The notes: generated by a model not told the origin, from the sequence alone. A stretch of 43,105 nucleotides of DNA from an uncultured Clostridia bacterium (GCA_944327625.1 CALVHL010000015.1:1-43105); one strand, 5' to 3'. Positions 8,408 through 17,487 are shown, counted from the first letter of the stretch. Numbers and translations are program-made.

Positions 8408-8927
8408 ATACAGAATAAAGCGCAGGTATTTCCAACATTCCGCGCGCGAAGTCGCCGACGGCGCCATAAAAGACGTCGCTCTGGCGGCGCTTGCGGACAA
8501 GCAGTCCTTTCTGGTCTATCATAGTTTCGGATCGGAGGCGGACACGCACGCCGTAATTTCCGCCCTGCTTGCGCTCGGCAAGACCGTCTATCTGCCCCGC
8601 ACCGAGGGCGATGAGATGGTCGCCGTCCGCTATAACGCGGGGGACGGGCTTAAAAAATCGTCATTCGGCATAATGGAGCCCGCAGGCGAAGCCTTTTCGG
8701 GCGACGCGGACTGTGCGCTCATTCCGCTTCTCGCCGTCAACGGCGAAGGGTACAGGTTAGGTTACGGCGGCGGGTATTACGACAGGTATCTCGCCCGCCA
8801 CGGCAATACTTTAAAGGTCGGAATAGGCTATTATTTTCAGCTGATCGACGACAAATTTCAGCAGGAACACGATATAAAGCTCGATATGTTCATCTGCGAG
8901 AGGGGGATTTACTACTTTGGAAAATGA
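8385..8927 (+). CDS. 5-formyltetrahydrofolate cyclo-ligase
   Basis: This 180-residue protein has the family signature GYRLGYGGGYYDRYLAR near the C-terminus and a basic N-terminus (RYKYRIKRRY). The enzyme converts 5-formyl-THF to 5,10-methenyl-THF using ATP. The start overlaps the end of alr by 23 nt in another frame, and the end overlaps the next gene by 11 nt, so these genes should be co-transcribed. Length is normal. Confidence 0.9.
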   Translation: MKDQLRYKYRIKRRYFQHSAREVADGAIKDVALAALADKQSFLVYHSFGSEADTHAVISALLALGKTVYLPRTEGDEMVAVRYNAGDGLKKSSFGIMEPAGEAFSGDADCALIPLLAVNGEGYRLGYGGGYYDRYLARHGNTLKVGIGYYFQLIDDKFQQEHDIKLDMFICERGIYYFGK

Positions 8928-9537
8928 CATCAACGAAGGTTTCGCATATTCGCGCGGTCGCAAATTCTTTCTCGAATTTTGCGATTTCTGCGCGGGGCTT
9001 GCCTTTCCGTTCATAATAACCGTACTGCTCAGCGCGACCGTCATAGCCTTTGCCTGCACGGAAGATCTGACTGTAAGCCTCATCGCGCTCATCGGCGGCG
9101 AGGCAATGCTGGGCGTTGCGCTCTTTGCGTTCGGCAAGGCCAACGGCGCGACGGCGTATCGCAAATACGTTCTCAACAGCAAGAAGCGGGAGCTTCATTC
9201 TTCGGACGAGCGCGCCGTCTATCATACGGGCGAATACGCGCTGTGGAAGGGCATGCTTTTAGGCTTTCTCGTCACCGTGCCCTTCATAATCGTGCAGACG
9301 GTCGAACTCTGCGTCAGCAATCTGTTCTGCGATTTCTGCCTGAAATACGTCTTTGCGTGGGCTTATTACCCGTTTTCCTATCTCGGCGAACGGTTTGCCG
9401 CGCTCAGCTATATTATGATTTTATTCCCAGTCGTCATACACTCGGCAGGTTACGTCGTCGGCAAGAATAAGGAGATAAAGTTGCAGGAACAGCTCGCCGA
9501 GGAGACTGAAAAACGCAGAAAGAAGCGCAAGAAATGA
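8917..9537 (+). CDS. Hypothetical four-helix membrane protein
   Basis: This 206-residue protein matches no family I recognise. Hydrophobic segments lie at about 22-48, 53-72, 112-131 and 160-182, and the C-terminus is strongly basic (EKRRKKRKK) and probably cytoplasmic. Translation should start at TTG 8917, 9 nt after GAGAGGGGGA; no ATG is available in this frame nearby, and the start overlaps the cyclo-ligase stop. The end overlaps rsmD by 4 nt (ATGA), tying it into the operon. The context is housekeeping and gives no functional hint. Confidence 0.85.
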   Translation: MENDINEGFAYSRGRKFFLEFCDFCAGLAFPFIITVLLSATVIAFACTEDLTVSLIALIGGEAMLGVALFAFGKANGATAYRKYVLNSKKRELHSSDERAVYHTGEYALWKGMLLGFLVTVPFIIVQTVELCVSNLFCDFCLKYVFAWAYYPFSYLGERFAALSYIMILFPVVIHSAGYVVGKNKEIKLQEQLAEETEKRRKKRKK

Positions 9538-10073
9538 GGGTAATCAGCGGAAAATTCAGGGGGCTCAACCTCGTGCCCTTTCAGGGCGAGGACATCCGTC
9601 CGACGGCGGACAGGGTAAAAGAGAGCCTTTTCAATATACTGTCCTGTAAAATTCAGGATGCGGTCGTTGCGGACGTATTCTGCGGAAGCGGCAACCTCGG
9701 CATAGAGTGCCTTTCACGCGGCGCGAAAAAGGCGTATTTCAACGACTTTTCTTCAAGTTCGCTCGAAGTGCTCCGAAAGAACCTCTCAAAGCTCAGAGGC
9801 GAAATAAATTATGCCGTTTCCCGCGCTGACTATCTGGCTTTTCTGTCGTCGGTCGGCGAGAAATTCGACGTAATCTTCATAGATCCGCCCTATCGGCAGG
9901 AGTACGGCGTTCCCGCGCTTGAAATGATAGCGAGGCGCGATCTTCTGAATGACGACGGCATAGTCGTCTACGAGCGCGACAGGGCGTTTGAGGGAAATAT
10001 AGACGGACTTGAAAAGTATGACGAGAGAAAGTACGGCAAGACCTATCTGACTTTCTTTCGCAAGGGGGAATAA
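9534..10073 (+). CDS. rsmD: 16S rRNA (guanine(966)-N(2))-methyltransferase
   Basis: This 179-residue Rossmann-fold SAM methyltransferase has the RsmD N-terminus (MRVISGKFRGLNL, RPTADRVKESLFNIL), the SAM-binding motif VADVFCGSGNLGIE and the catalytic motif DPPY in VIFIDPPY. It methylates G966 of 16S rRNA in the 30S head. It overlaps the upstream membrane-protein gene by 4 nt. coaD follows after 1 nt; the rsmD-coaD pairing is common in bacteria and supports both assignments. Confidence 0.95.
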   Translation: MRVISGKFRGLNLVPFQGEDIRPTADRVKESLFNILSCKIQDAVVADVFCGSGNLGIECLSRGAKKAYFNDFSSSSLEVLRKNLSKLRGEINYAVSRADYLAFLSSVGEKFDVIFIDPPYRQEYGVPALEMIARRDLLNDDGIVVYERDRAFEGNIDGLEKYDERKYGKTYLTFFRKGE

Positions 10074-10074
10074 G

Positions 10075-10575
10075 GTGAAAAAGTGTGTATTTGCGGGCAG
10101 TTTCGATCCTCCCACGACGGGGCACGAGAGCGTCGTCCGGGACAGCCTTAAAATATTTGACGAAGTGGTAGTCGTCGTGCTCGAAAATACGGGCAAACAC
10201 TGCTATTTCAGCGTTGAGGAGCGCATTTTTTTGCTTAAAAAGCTGTTCGAGGGCGAAGATCGCGTTACGGTAAAGAGCTTTGACGGCGCGGCGGTCGACG
10301 CATTAAAGAGCGAAAATACCATATTTTACGTTCGCGGCATACGCGACGGCATAGACCTCGACTATGAAAACAGAAATCTTTATGCAAGCCTCGCGCTCAT
10401 GCCGGAGATGATAACCGTCTATCTTCCCGCAAGGCAACGCGAGACGCACGTCAGCTCCACGCTCGTCAGAAACAGCATACATTTCAATAAAAAATTCAGG
10501 GACTATATACCCGAAAAAATAACAGAAGACGTCATAAAATTATCGGAGGCAAAGCAATGTTTGAAAAACAGTTAA
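10075..10575 (+). CDS. coaD: Phosphopantetheine adenylyltransferase
   Basis: This 166-residue nucleotidyltransferase has the (T/H)xGH motif in FDPPTTGHESVV (about 10-21), RGIRDGIDLDYE in mid-protein and a SSTLVRN-type segment near the C-terminus. CoaD transfers AMP to 4'-phosphopantetheine, the penultimate step of CoA synthesis. The start codon is GTG 10075, 5 nt after AAGGGGGA and 1 nt after the rsmD stop. The 3' end overlaps the DAHP synthase gene by 19 nt. The usual family ISSS motif reads VSST here, a minor change. Confidence 0.95.
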   Translation: MKKCVFAGSFDPPTTGHESVVRDSLKIFDEVVVVVLENTGKHCYFSVEERIFLLKKLFEGEDRVTVKSFDGAAVDALKSENTIFYVRGIRDGIDLDYENRNLYASLALMPEMITVYLPARQRETHVSSTLVRNSIHFNKKFRDYIPEKITEDVIKLSEAKQCLKNS

Positions 10576-11579
10576 GAATACCCGAACCGGAGGAAATAAA
10601 GAATATTCAGCCCCTTCCCGAGGCGCTCAGGAAGATAAAACTTGAAAGGGACGAGGCAATATCCGACGTCATAACGGGCAAGAGCGACAAGCTCATAATC
10701 ATTGTCGGGCCCTGCTCGGCACACGCCGAAAAGCCTGTTTTAGACTATGTCGAAAGGCTGGGCAAGCTCAACGATAAAGTCAAGGACAAGCTCGTCATCG
10801 TGCCCAGAATTTATACCAACAAGCCGCGCACCAAGGGTGTGGGCTATAAGGGAATGTTCTCCCAGCCCGATCCCACCAAGTCCGAGGATATTCTGAAGGG
10901 CATACAGACCATAAGGGATCTCAACATAAAGGCGATTGAGGTCAGCGGACTTGCCGCCGCCGACGAGATGCTCTATCCCGAGAATTATAAGTATCTCGAC
11001 GACTTGCTTTCCTACGTCGCGGTCGGCGCGAGGAGCTCTGAAAATCAGCTTCACCGCCTTACTTCGAGCGGTATGGACGTCGCGGTCGGCATAAAGAACC
11101 CAATGAGCGGCTCAATTCTCGTGCTTCTCAATTCCATTTACGCCGCACAGTCTGGGCAGGTGTTCATGCTCAACGGCTGGCAGGTAAAGACGGACGGCAA
11201 CCCGCTCGCGCATGCCATTCTTCGCGGCGCGGTCGACGGCTACGGCAACGACATTCCCAATTTCCACTATGAAACGGTCATGCAGGTCATAGACGGCTAT
11301 GCAAAGTCGGGGCTCAAAAATCCCGCAATAATAATCGACGCAAACCATTCCAACAGCGGCAAGAAGTTCAAGGAGCAGATAAGGATCTGCGAAGAAGTAA
11401 TGAATAACCGTCTGTATTCCAACGACTTCAAAAAGAACGTCAAGGGCTTCATGATAGAGAGCTTTATCGAGGAAGGCAACCAGGCGGAGGACAAGATCTA
11501 CGGAAAATCGATAACCGATCCCTGCCTCGGATGGTGCGACACCGAGAGGTTGCTTCTCGACATCGCCAACAAAATCTGA
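10557..11579 (+). CDS. aroF: 3-deoxy-7-phosphoheptulonate (DAHP) synthase
   Basis: This 340-residue class I DAHP synthase has the metal- and PEP-binding segment GPCSAH (about 51-56), PRIYTNKPRTKGVGYKG, GARSSENQ and DANHSNSGK. It condenses PEP with erythrose 4-phosphate, the first step of the shikimate pathway. Length and sequence follow the AroF/G/H type, which is usually feedback-inhibited by one aromatic amino acid; which one cannot be told from sequence. GGAGG precedes the ATG by 8 nt, inside coaD. Prephenate dehydratase follows, so this end of the operon serves phenylalanine synthesis. The symbol is generic within the AroF/G/H group. Confidence 0.9.
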   Translation: MFEKQLRIPEPEEIKNIQPLPEALRKIKLERDEAISDVITGKSDKLIIIVGPCSAHAEKPVLDYVERLGKLNDKVKDKLVIVPRIYTNKPRTKGVGYKGMFSQPDPTKSEDILKGIQTIRDLNIKAIEVSGLAAADEMLYPENYKYLDDLLSYVAVGARSSENQLHRLTSSGMDVAVGIKNPMSGSILVLLNSIYAAQSGQVFMLNGWQVKTDGNPLAHAILRGAVDGYGNDIPNFHYETVMQVIDGYAKSGLKNPAIIIDANHSNSGKKFKEQIRICEEVMNNRLYSNDFKKNVKGFMIESFIEEGNQAEDKIYGKSITDPCLGWCDTERLLLDIANKI

Positions 11580-11598
11580 TTGAAATGCCTCAACGCGT

Positions 11599-11616
11599 CT
11601 GCAATGCTTATTGCAG
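11599..11616 (+). other. Small hairpin downstream of DAHP synthase
   Basis: CTGCAAT-GCTT-ATTGCAG forms a 7-bp stem with a 4-nt loop, 20 nt after the DAHP synthase stop. A/T-rich sequence follows some 25 nt later. It could be a weak terminator or leader element ahead of pheA, but there is no adjacent U-tract. Confidence 0.35.
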
Positions 11617-11689
11617 CCTGCGGGTGCGGGCAGAACCTTAAAAAATTTTTCGCATATATTATATATATTGTACGGTCAAGGGGAATAAA

Positions 11690-12493
11690 ATGAGTAACAA
11701 AGTCGGTTATCTCGGGCCGAAAGGCACATACAGCGAATATGCCGCAAGGGCAATGGCGGGAAAAGGGGAGCTTTCCGCATATTCCTGCTTTCCCGAAATA
11801 TTCAGGGCGCTCAGATGCGGCGAGATAGGCTCTGCCGTAATTCCCATTGAAAACGCCGTCAACGGAGCGGTCACGCAGAACCTCGACCTTATGCAGGAGA
11901 CCGAGGGCGTATTTGCCTTTGCGTCCTATGACAAGAAGATCGACCACAGGCTTATAACCTTAAAGGGGTGCGACCTCAAAGATATTAAATGTATTTATTC
12001 CCACCCGCAGGCGCTCGGTCAGTGCGCGGCGTACCTTGCAAGAAATTTCCCCGAGGCGAGGCTCATTCCCACGTCGTCGACCGCAGAGAGCGTAGAGAAA
12101 ATCTCCTCGCGGCAGGACGCGGCGATTGCGGGCGCGCAGTGCGCGAGGGAGGGATACGAGGTCTCGCCCTTCAACCTTTCCGACGAGCCCGACAACAGCA
12201 CGACCTTTCTTCATATAGCGATAAGAGAGCCCGACGCTTCGGCTCGGTCGGAGAAAATATTTTTCTCCGTCACCTGCCGTCACGAAGTAGGCGGGCTTTT
12301 GAAACTTCTCGAAGTGCTCTGCAAACACGGCATAAATATGACCGAGATAGAGAGCCGTCCGATAAAGGACAGACACGGCGAATTCCGCTTTTTCATGGAG
12401 ATAGAGGGAGATTATTCCTCGCCCGACATAAGAAAAGCCCTTGCAGAGTTGAAGGATAAAGCGAGCTCTCTAAAGCTCTTGGGCTGTTATTAA
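11690..12493 (+). CDS. pheA: Prephenate dehydratase with ACT domain
   Basis: This 267-residue protein is a monofunctional prephenate dehydratase. It has VGYLGPKGTYSEYAA at 4-18, PIENAVNGAV near 64-73, and a C-terminal ACT domain (about 185-255) with HEVGGLLKLL and the ESRP motif, which bind phenylalanine for feedback control. It converts prephenate to phenylpyruvate. The catalytic TRF motif reads TTF (DNSTTFLHI): the key Thr is kept but the Arg is replaced. AAGGGGA precedes the ATG. The gap to the DAHP synthase is 110 nt, so it may have its own promoter. It is convergent with ylbJ, 15 nt away, with no clear terminator between them. Confidence 0.93.
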   Translation: MSNKVGYLGPKGTYSEYAARAMAGKGELSAYSCFPEIFRALRCGEIGSAVIPIENAVNGAVTQNLDLMQETEGVFAFASYDKKIDHRLITLKGCDLKDIKCIYSHPQALGQCAAYLARNFPEARLIPTSSTAESVEKISSRQDAAIAGAQCAREGYEVSPFNLSDEPDNSTTFLHIAIREPDASARSEKIFFSVTCRHEVGGLLKLLEVLCKHGINMTEIESRPIKDRHGEFRFFMEIEGDYSSPDIRKALAELKDKASSLKLLGCY

Positions 12494-12508
12494 ACAGGTT
12501 AAAATATA

Positions 12509-13492
12509 CTAAAAACGGCACAATAATTGAATTATACATAGTACTATGAATGACATAGTACCCTGCAAAAGCTTAAAAATGACGAAAAATGAGGTCTTCA
12601 CGCCGCATTTTTTGAAGTAGACGAGCTGTTGCATAATTATTGAAATTCCGCCGAAAGTCAGCAAAAACCCCGTCAGCGGCAGCGCGAAAAAGCTTTTGCA
12701 TTTGGCGAGGGCAAAGCACCCGCCCGTCGCCTCGATAAAGCCCCGGCAGAGAGCTTCGGCACAGTCTTTTCCTATAACGGGGGAGAGAACATACTCGATC
12801 GGTGCAAACAGCTTTATGTCCTGAAAGGCGGCGGAAAGGGTGCAGAAAAACACAATGAAGCTGCCCGCAGTAAGTATTGCCGTAACCGCCCCGTAAAAGC
12901 TTTCGGCTATCATATCGCCTCTCTTTAAGGGGCAGATTTTAAGACTCTCCTCCGTCGGCGTTCTGTCTGTAAGATAATACGCGACAGAGCTTAGAAGCGT
13001 CACGAGGTGGCAGACGACAAGCAGGATAAGCCCCTTATTGAAATCGCCGAACGCCTTTACGCCCACCGTGCCGATGATAAAGAGCGGACCGGAGGTCGAA
13101 CAGAGTATACTCAGCTTTTGCGCGTCTTTTTTGCTGATTAGGTTGAGCTCGCTGTACTGCGCGACGCTCCTGCTTCCTGCGGGATAGCCCGAAAGACAGC
13201 TTATGATAAACAGCGGAATGGCGGGGCGGGGGAGATTAAGTCGCCTGCTAAGCGGCGCAAGCGGCGCGGAAATTCTTTCTGTAAACCCCGAAGCGATTAA
13301 AAGTGCGCTTATTATCATGAACGGAAAGAGCGACGGCACGATGTTTTCCGCCCAGAGGCAGATTGCGCCGTAACATTTCTGCGTGTATCTCTGCGGAAAT
13401 ATTAAAAGCAGTGCGCCGAACAGCAGCAATGCCGCAATAAACAGCGCTTTTTCCATCTTTCTTACGGCAATTTTCTCTACTTTAAGTTTCAT
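12509..13492 (-). CDS. ylbJ: YlbJ-like sporulation integral membrane protein
   Basis: This 327-residue multi-spanning protein belongs to the YlbJ/SpmA-like nucleoside-recognition (Gate) family. Recognisable segments are NIVPSLFPFMIISALL, FIISCLSGYPAGSRSVAQ and STSGPLFIIGTVG, all typical of YlbJ. In Bacillus, YlbJ is made in the mother cell during sporulation, so its presence hints at a sporulating ancestor. Start choice is uncertain: the long form starts at 13492, and a second Met (13456) starts directly before the first membrane helix; neither has a good ribosome-binding site. It is divergent from the patatin gene with only 34 nt between them. Confidence 0.85.
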   Translation of the reverse strand: MKLKVEKIAVRKMEKALFIAALLLFGALLLIFPQRYTQKCYGAICLWAENIVPSLFPFMIISALLIASGFTERISAPLAPLSRRLNLPRPAIPLFIISCLSGYPAGSRSVAQYSELNLISKKDAQKLSILCSTSGPLFIIGTVGVKAFGDFNKGLILLVVCHLVTLLSSVAYYLTDRTPTEESLKICPLKRGDMIAESFYGAVTAILTAGSFIVFFCTLSAAFQDIKLFAPIEYVLSPVIGKDCAEALCRGFIEATGGCFALAKCKSFFALPLTGFLLTFGGISIIMQQLVYFKKCGVKTSFFVIFKLLQGTMSFIVLCIIQLLCRF

Positions 13493-13526
13493 GCTATTAC
13501 ATAACTATTTCAGAGGTAATTTTTTT

Positions 13527-14318
13527 ATGAGTAAAAAGTTAGGGCTTGCGCTCGGCGCGGGCGGTTCGAGAGGCGTAACGCACATAGGCGTTCTGAAGGC
13601 GCTCGAGGAGGAGGGCATACGCCCCGACTATATCGCGGGCTGTTCCATGGGCTCGGTCGTCGGCGCCTGCTATGCCAACGGCATGACCGTCGAGAGGATG
13701 CTCTCGACCGTGCTTAAACTCAAAACCGTGCATCTGATGGATTTTGCGGTGTTCCCCGAGCCGCGCCCCGGCTTTTTCAAGGGCGATAAGATGCTCAATC
13801 TGCTGCTCAAAAACCTCGGCGACGTCACTTTTGACGAGCTGAAAATACCCTTCCGCTGCGTTGCTACGGATGTCTGCTCGGGCAAGACCATTCTTTTAAG
13901 CGAGGGCAAAGTAGTGCCCTGCGTCCGCGCGTCCAGCTCGATCCCTATTCTGTTCAAGCCCTACGAAATGGACGGCAAAATGCTCGTAGACGGGGGCGTG
14001 CTCTGCCGCGTTCCCGCCCAGCAGGTGCGCGACATGGGCGCGGACGTAGTCATTGCCGTCGACGCTCTCGCCAACAGCTATGAGAGCGTGACGGAAGTCA
14101 AGGGCATTATAGCCATGATTTTGCGCCTTTACGACATTATGGACAGCAATAACGTGGATATGATAAGGGAGCTCAATCCAAACGCCTACGACCTGTGGAT
14201 TGCCCCCGAAATCAAGGGAATGAACCAATATTCCACCAAGGACGTCGAACGCGCCTACGAGGAGGGTTATGCCCTCACAAAGGCGAATATTGATAAAATC
14301 AAGCAGCTTCTCGCATAA
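13527..14318 (+). CDS. Patatin-like phospholipase family protein (RssA-like)
   Basis: This 263-residue protein has the patatin catalytic set: oxyanion loop GAGGSRG near 8-14, the nucleophile elbow GCSMG near 38-42 and the Asp motif DGG later in the chain. The family hydrolyses acyl ester bonds of phospholipids; the bacterial RssA-type substrate is unknown. The ATG at 13527 follows GAGGTAA with an 8-9 nt spacer. A longer in-frame extension upstream runs back through ylbJ antisense and is rejected. No signal peptide is present, so it is probably cytoplasmic. rarA follows after 23 nt. Confidence 0.88.
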   Translation: MSKKLGLALGAGGSRGVTHIGVLKALEEEGIRPDYIAGCSMGSVVGACYANGMTVERMLSTVLKLKTVHLMDFAVFPEPRPGFFKGDKMLNLLLKNLGDVTFDELKIPFRCVATDVCSGKTILLSEGKVVPCVRASSSIPILFKPYEMDGKMLVDGGVLCRVPAQQVRDMGADVVIAVDALANSYESVTEVKGIIAMILRLYDIMDSNNVDMIRELNPNAYDLWIAPEIKGMNQYSTKDVERAYEEGYALTKANIDKIKQLLA

Positions 14319-14341
14319 ATTGAAGCTAATTTTTCGTATTT

Positions 14342-15655
14342 ATGGACTTATTTGATTTAAACGGCAACAGCGAGAGCGCAAAACCTCTCGCCGAGAGAAT
14401 GCGTGCCAACAACTTAAACGACTTTATCGGTCAGAAACATATCGTCTCGGAGGGTTCGCTGCTCCGCAGGGCTATTTCGCTCGACCGTCTGGGCAGCTGT
14501 ATATTTTACGGTCCGCCGGGTACGGGCAAGACTACGCTTGCCAACATAATCGCTTCGACCACCCACGGCGAATTTATCAAACTCAACGCCGTTCAGGCGG
14601 GCGTTGCCGACGTCAAGGAAGCCGTAAAAAAGGCGGAGGACAACCTCAAAATGTTCGGCAAGCGCACCTATCTCATGCTTGACGAGTGTCACCGCTTCAA
14701 TAAAACACAGTCAGACTCTCTTCTGCCCGCAATCGAGCAGGGCACGGTAATTTTTATCGGCTCTACGACAGAAAATCCATACGCCTCGATGACGCCCGCA
14801 ATAGTCTCGCGTTGCAGGGTGTTTGAATTTAAAAGACTGTCCGTGGACGACATCAAAGGCGCACTTTTAAAGGCGCTCTCCGACAAGAAGAAGGGGCTGG
14901 GCGAGTATGAGGCAACCGTCGACGAGGACGCGCTCATGCACATTGCGACTATGTGCGGCGGAGACCTCAGAAGCGCGTATAACGCGCTCGAACTCGCCGT
15001 TCTGACCACGCCCGTGGACGCAGACGGCAAAATTCACGTTAAACTTTCCGACGCGGAGCAGTCCATTCAGCGTAAGGCGCTTTCCTATAATCAGGATGAC
15101 TATTACGACTATCTTTCCGCGTTCTGCAAGTCTCTGAGGGGCAGCGATTCTAACGCCGCGCTCTATTATGCAATGCGCCTCATCGAGGGCGGTTGCGATC
15201 CCATGCTGGTTGCAAGGCGGCTCGTAGTACATTCTTCCGAAGACGTGGGAATGGCAGATCCCCGCGCTCTGCAGGTGGCGACTTCCGCCATGTACGCGCT
15301 TGAAAAGATAGGCTATCCCGAGGGGCTTATTCCCCTTTCCAACGCCATAGTCTATGTCTGCGAAGCGCCCAAGAGCAATGCGGTGGTGCAGGCGTACCAC
15401 GCCGCCCGCCACGACGCCACGACCGTCAGGGACGACGACGGCGTTCCCGACTATCTGCGCGACAATTCCTACGGCAGCAAGGAGGACAAGGCGGCTTCGA
15501 GAAGGTATAAATACCCGCACGACTATCCCAACGGCTATGTCGAGCAGCAGTATCTCCCGCACAGCCTCAAAGACAGGGTGTACTATGTCCCCAAGGATAT
15601 AGGCTATGAGCGCACGGTTGCCGAAATAAGGAAGTCGAAGGGCAAAAAACAGTAA
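14342..15655 (+). CDS. rarA: Replication-associated recombination ATPase RarA/MgsA
   Basis: This 437-residue AAA+ protein has Walker A GPPGTGKTT near 59-67, Walker B with LMLDECHRF, sensor 1 GSTTENP and the MgsA C-terminal domain (RLVVHSSEDVGMADPRAL, then YKYPHDYPNGYVEQQYLP). RarA acts at stalled replication forks and interacts with SSB and the clamp-loading machinery. No ribosome-binding sequence is visible before the ATG. In B. subtilis this gene (yrvN) lies near aspS and the 6S-1 RNA gene, as I recall, and aspS and a 6S-like RNA also lie nearby here. gatC follows after about 100 nt. Confidence 0.95.
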   Translation: MDLFDLNGNSESAKPLAERMRANNLNDFIGQKHIVSEGSLLRRAISLDRLGSCIFYGPPGTGKTTLANIIASTTHGEFIKLNAVQAGVADVKEAVKKAEDNLKMFGKRTYLMLDECHRFNKTQSDSLLPAIEQGTVIFIGSTTENPYASMTPAIVSRCRVFEFKRLSVDDIKGALLKALSDKKKGLGEYEATVDEDALMHIATMCGGDLRSAYNALELAVLTTPVDADGKIHVKLSDAEQSIQRKALSYNQDDYYDYLSAFCKSLRGSDSNAALYYAMRLIEGGCDPMLVARRLVVHSSEDVGMADPRALQVATSAMYALEKIGYPEGLIPLSNAIVYVCEAPKSNAVVQAYHAARHDATTVRDDDGVPDYLRDNSYGSKEDKAASRRYKYPHDYPNGYVEQQYLPHSLKDRVYYVPKDIGYERTVAEIRKSKGKKQ

Positions 15656-15723
15656 TTTAATGGCAATATTCTGCCGTTCGTTGCGAAAATCAGCAAAGTT
15701 TTCCGTCGGACGGCGTTATTTTT

Positions 15724-15742
15724 GCCCGCGATTATTGCGGGC
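15724..15742 (+). promoter_or_regulatory. Leader hairpin abutting the gatC ribosome-binding site
   Basis: GCCCGC-N7-GCGGGC (15724-15729 with 15737-15742) ends directly at the GGAGG of gatC (15743-15747). A hairpin here could end rarA transcription (TTTTT lies before it, not after) or modulate gatC translation. Function is inferred only from position. Confidence 0.4.
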
Positions 15743-15754
15743 GGAGGTGGTTTT

Positions 15755-16045
15755 ATGGATAAGGCAAAGGAGAGCCTCGATAAGTTCGCGTCGCTTTGCA
15801 TGCTCGAAATTCCCCAATCCGAGCGCGAGGAGTTTGCCCGCGGCTTCGACGAGATTGCGGCGTTTGCCGATATGGTCTCAGACAGCATAGTCGGCGACGC
15901 GTACAGCCTGAAAGTGTCGTCTTTTGCCCTGCCCTGCGAAAAGCTAAGGGAGGATATTCCCGCACGAAGCCTGCCCGCCGAAAAGTTGCTCGGCGGCGCG
16001 ACGAGCGAGGACGGCTTTTTTCTCGTCGGGAGGGTTATCAAATGA
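15755..16045 (+). CDS. gatC: Asp-tRNA(Asn)/Glu-tRNA(Gln) amidotransferase subunit C
   Basis: This 96-residue protein has the GatC pattern: LDKFASLCMLEIPQSEREEF near the N-terminus and a short C-terminal extension that wraps GatA. It stabilises the GatA-GatB complex. The ATG at 15755 follows GGAGGTGG by about 5 nt; a longer in-frame reading lacks a ribosome site. The last 4 nt overlap gatA (ATGA). It is the first gene of gatCAB. Identification rests on context as much as on sequence, since GatC is poorly conserved. Confidence 0.92.
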   Translation: MDKAKESLDKFASLCMLEIPQSEREEFARGFDEIAAFADMVSDSIVGDAYSLKVSSFALPCEKLREDIPARSLPAEKLLGGATSEDGFFLVGRVIK

Positions 16046-17487
16046 CAACCGTAACAACTCTTTCGCGGCTGCTCCGTTCGGGCAAAATGAGCGCTTCGGA
16101 GCTAACCGAAATATACATAAAAGCCGTCGAAAAGGTCAATCCCGCGATAAATGCCTACGTCTATACCTGTTTCGACGAGGCGAGGAGGGGTGCGCGGCTT
16201 GCCGATAAACTGTTGCGCGAGGGCAAAGGGGGTGCGCTTACGGGCATACCTTTCGCGCTCAAAGACAATATTGCGACCGAAGGCATACCCACGACCTGCT
16301 GTTCAAAGATGCTCAAAGGTCATATTCCGCTCTACGACGCATTCGCCTATTCAAAATTGAGGGAGCAGGGCGCGGTTCTCATCGGCAAGACCAACATGGA
16401 CGAATTTGCCATGGGCGGCACTAACGAAAATTCGGTTTACGGCGCGGCGCTCAATCCGCGCGACCGTACCCGCGTTGCGGGCGGCTCGTCGGGCGGTTCT
16501 GCGGCGGCTGTCTGCGCCGATATCGCCGCCTTTTCGCTCGGTTCGGATACGGGCGGTTCGGTGCGCCGTCCCGCCGCGTTCTGCGGAGTGGTGGGCTTCA
16601 AGCCGACTTACGGCGCGATTTCGAGGAACGGGCTATTCGCATACGCGTCCTCGCTCGACCAGATAGGCAGCCTTTCGGCTACTGTCGGCGATGCGGCGAC
16701 CGTATTCGGTGCAATCAGGGGCAAGGACGCCGCCGATATGACGAGCTGCGCCCCGACGGGCGAAATAGACCTCAAAGGCGAGGTAAAGGGCTTAAAAATA
16801 GGTATTTGCGACGAATTTTTCGTCGGAGCAGACCAAAAACTCGTCGATAGAATATCTGAAATATTGCGCGAATACGAGCGGGCGGGCGCGCAGATTGTGC
16901 GCGTCTCCATGCCGTCGCTCAGATATGCGCTCGCAGCGTATTACGTCATTGCCTGCGCCGAGGCTTCGTCCAATCTCGGTCGGTACGACGGGGTGAGGTT
17001 CGGCTACCGCGCCGAAAACTGTACTGACGCGGCCGAACTGATGATAAAGAGCCGCACGGAGGGCTTCGGCAAGGAAGTGCGCAAGCGCATAGTTTTCGGC
17101 ACTTATGTGCTGTCCGCGGGCTATTATGACGCCTGCTATAAAAAGGCCTGTCTTTTGAGACAGCGCACGGAGGCGGACTTTGAACGCTGTTTTTGCGAAT
17201 GCGACGTGCTGTTTTCGCCCGCCGCGCCGACTTCGGCGCTTCCGCTCGGCTTCGTATGCGGCGATCCCTTGCGCGGCTACCGCGACGATTTCTGCACCGT
17301 GCCGCAAAACCTTGCGGGGCTGCCCGCAATATCCCTGCCGTGCGGCGAGGACGGCAACGGGCTTCCCTACGGCTTGCAGATTACGGGCAGGAAGTTCGAG
17401 GACGCTCGCGTGCTCAATATTGCTTATTTTGCCGAAAAAGTCGGGCTGTGCAAGGCGAAAAACATCGGGGGAGGCGTCGGATTATGA
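16042..17487 (+). CDS. gatA: Asp-tRNA(Asn)/Glu-tRNA(Gln) amidotransferase subunit A
   Basis: This 481-residue amidase-signature enzyme liberates ammonia from glutamine for GatB. The Ser-cisSer-Lys triad is visible: K74 in FALKDNIATE, cis-Ser about S149 in GGSSGGS and the nucleophile S173 in GSDTGGSVRRP. A conserved FKPTYG follows. The ATG at 16042 overlaps the gatC stop by 4 nt, and the gatB ATG overlaps the gatA stop in the same way, so the three subunits are translationally coupled. Length is normal. Confidence 0.96.
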   Translation: MTTVTTLSRLLRSGKMSASELTEIYIKAVEKVNPAINAYVYTCFDEARRGARLADKLLREGKGGALTGIPFALKDNIATEGIPTTCCSKMLKGHIPLYDAFAYSKLREQGAVLIGKTNMDEFAMGGTNENSVYGAALNPRDRTRVAGGSSGGSAAAVCADIAAFSLGSDTGGSVRRPAAFCGVVGFKPTYGAISRNGLFAYASSLDQIGSLSATVGDAATVFGAIRGKDAADMTSCAPTGEIDLKGEVKGLKIGICDEFFVGADQKLVDRISEILREYERAGAQIVRVSMPSLRYALAAYYVIACAEASSNLGRYDGVRFGYRAENCTDAAELMIKSRTEGFGKEVRKRIVFGTYVLSAGYYDACYKKACLLRQRTEADFERCFCECDVLFSPAAPTSALPLGFVCGDPLRGYRDDFCTVPQNLAGLPAISLPCGEDGNGLPYGLQITGRKFEDARVLNIAYFAEKVGLCKAKNIGGGVGL

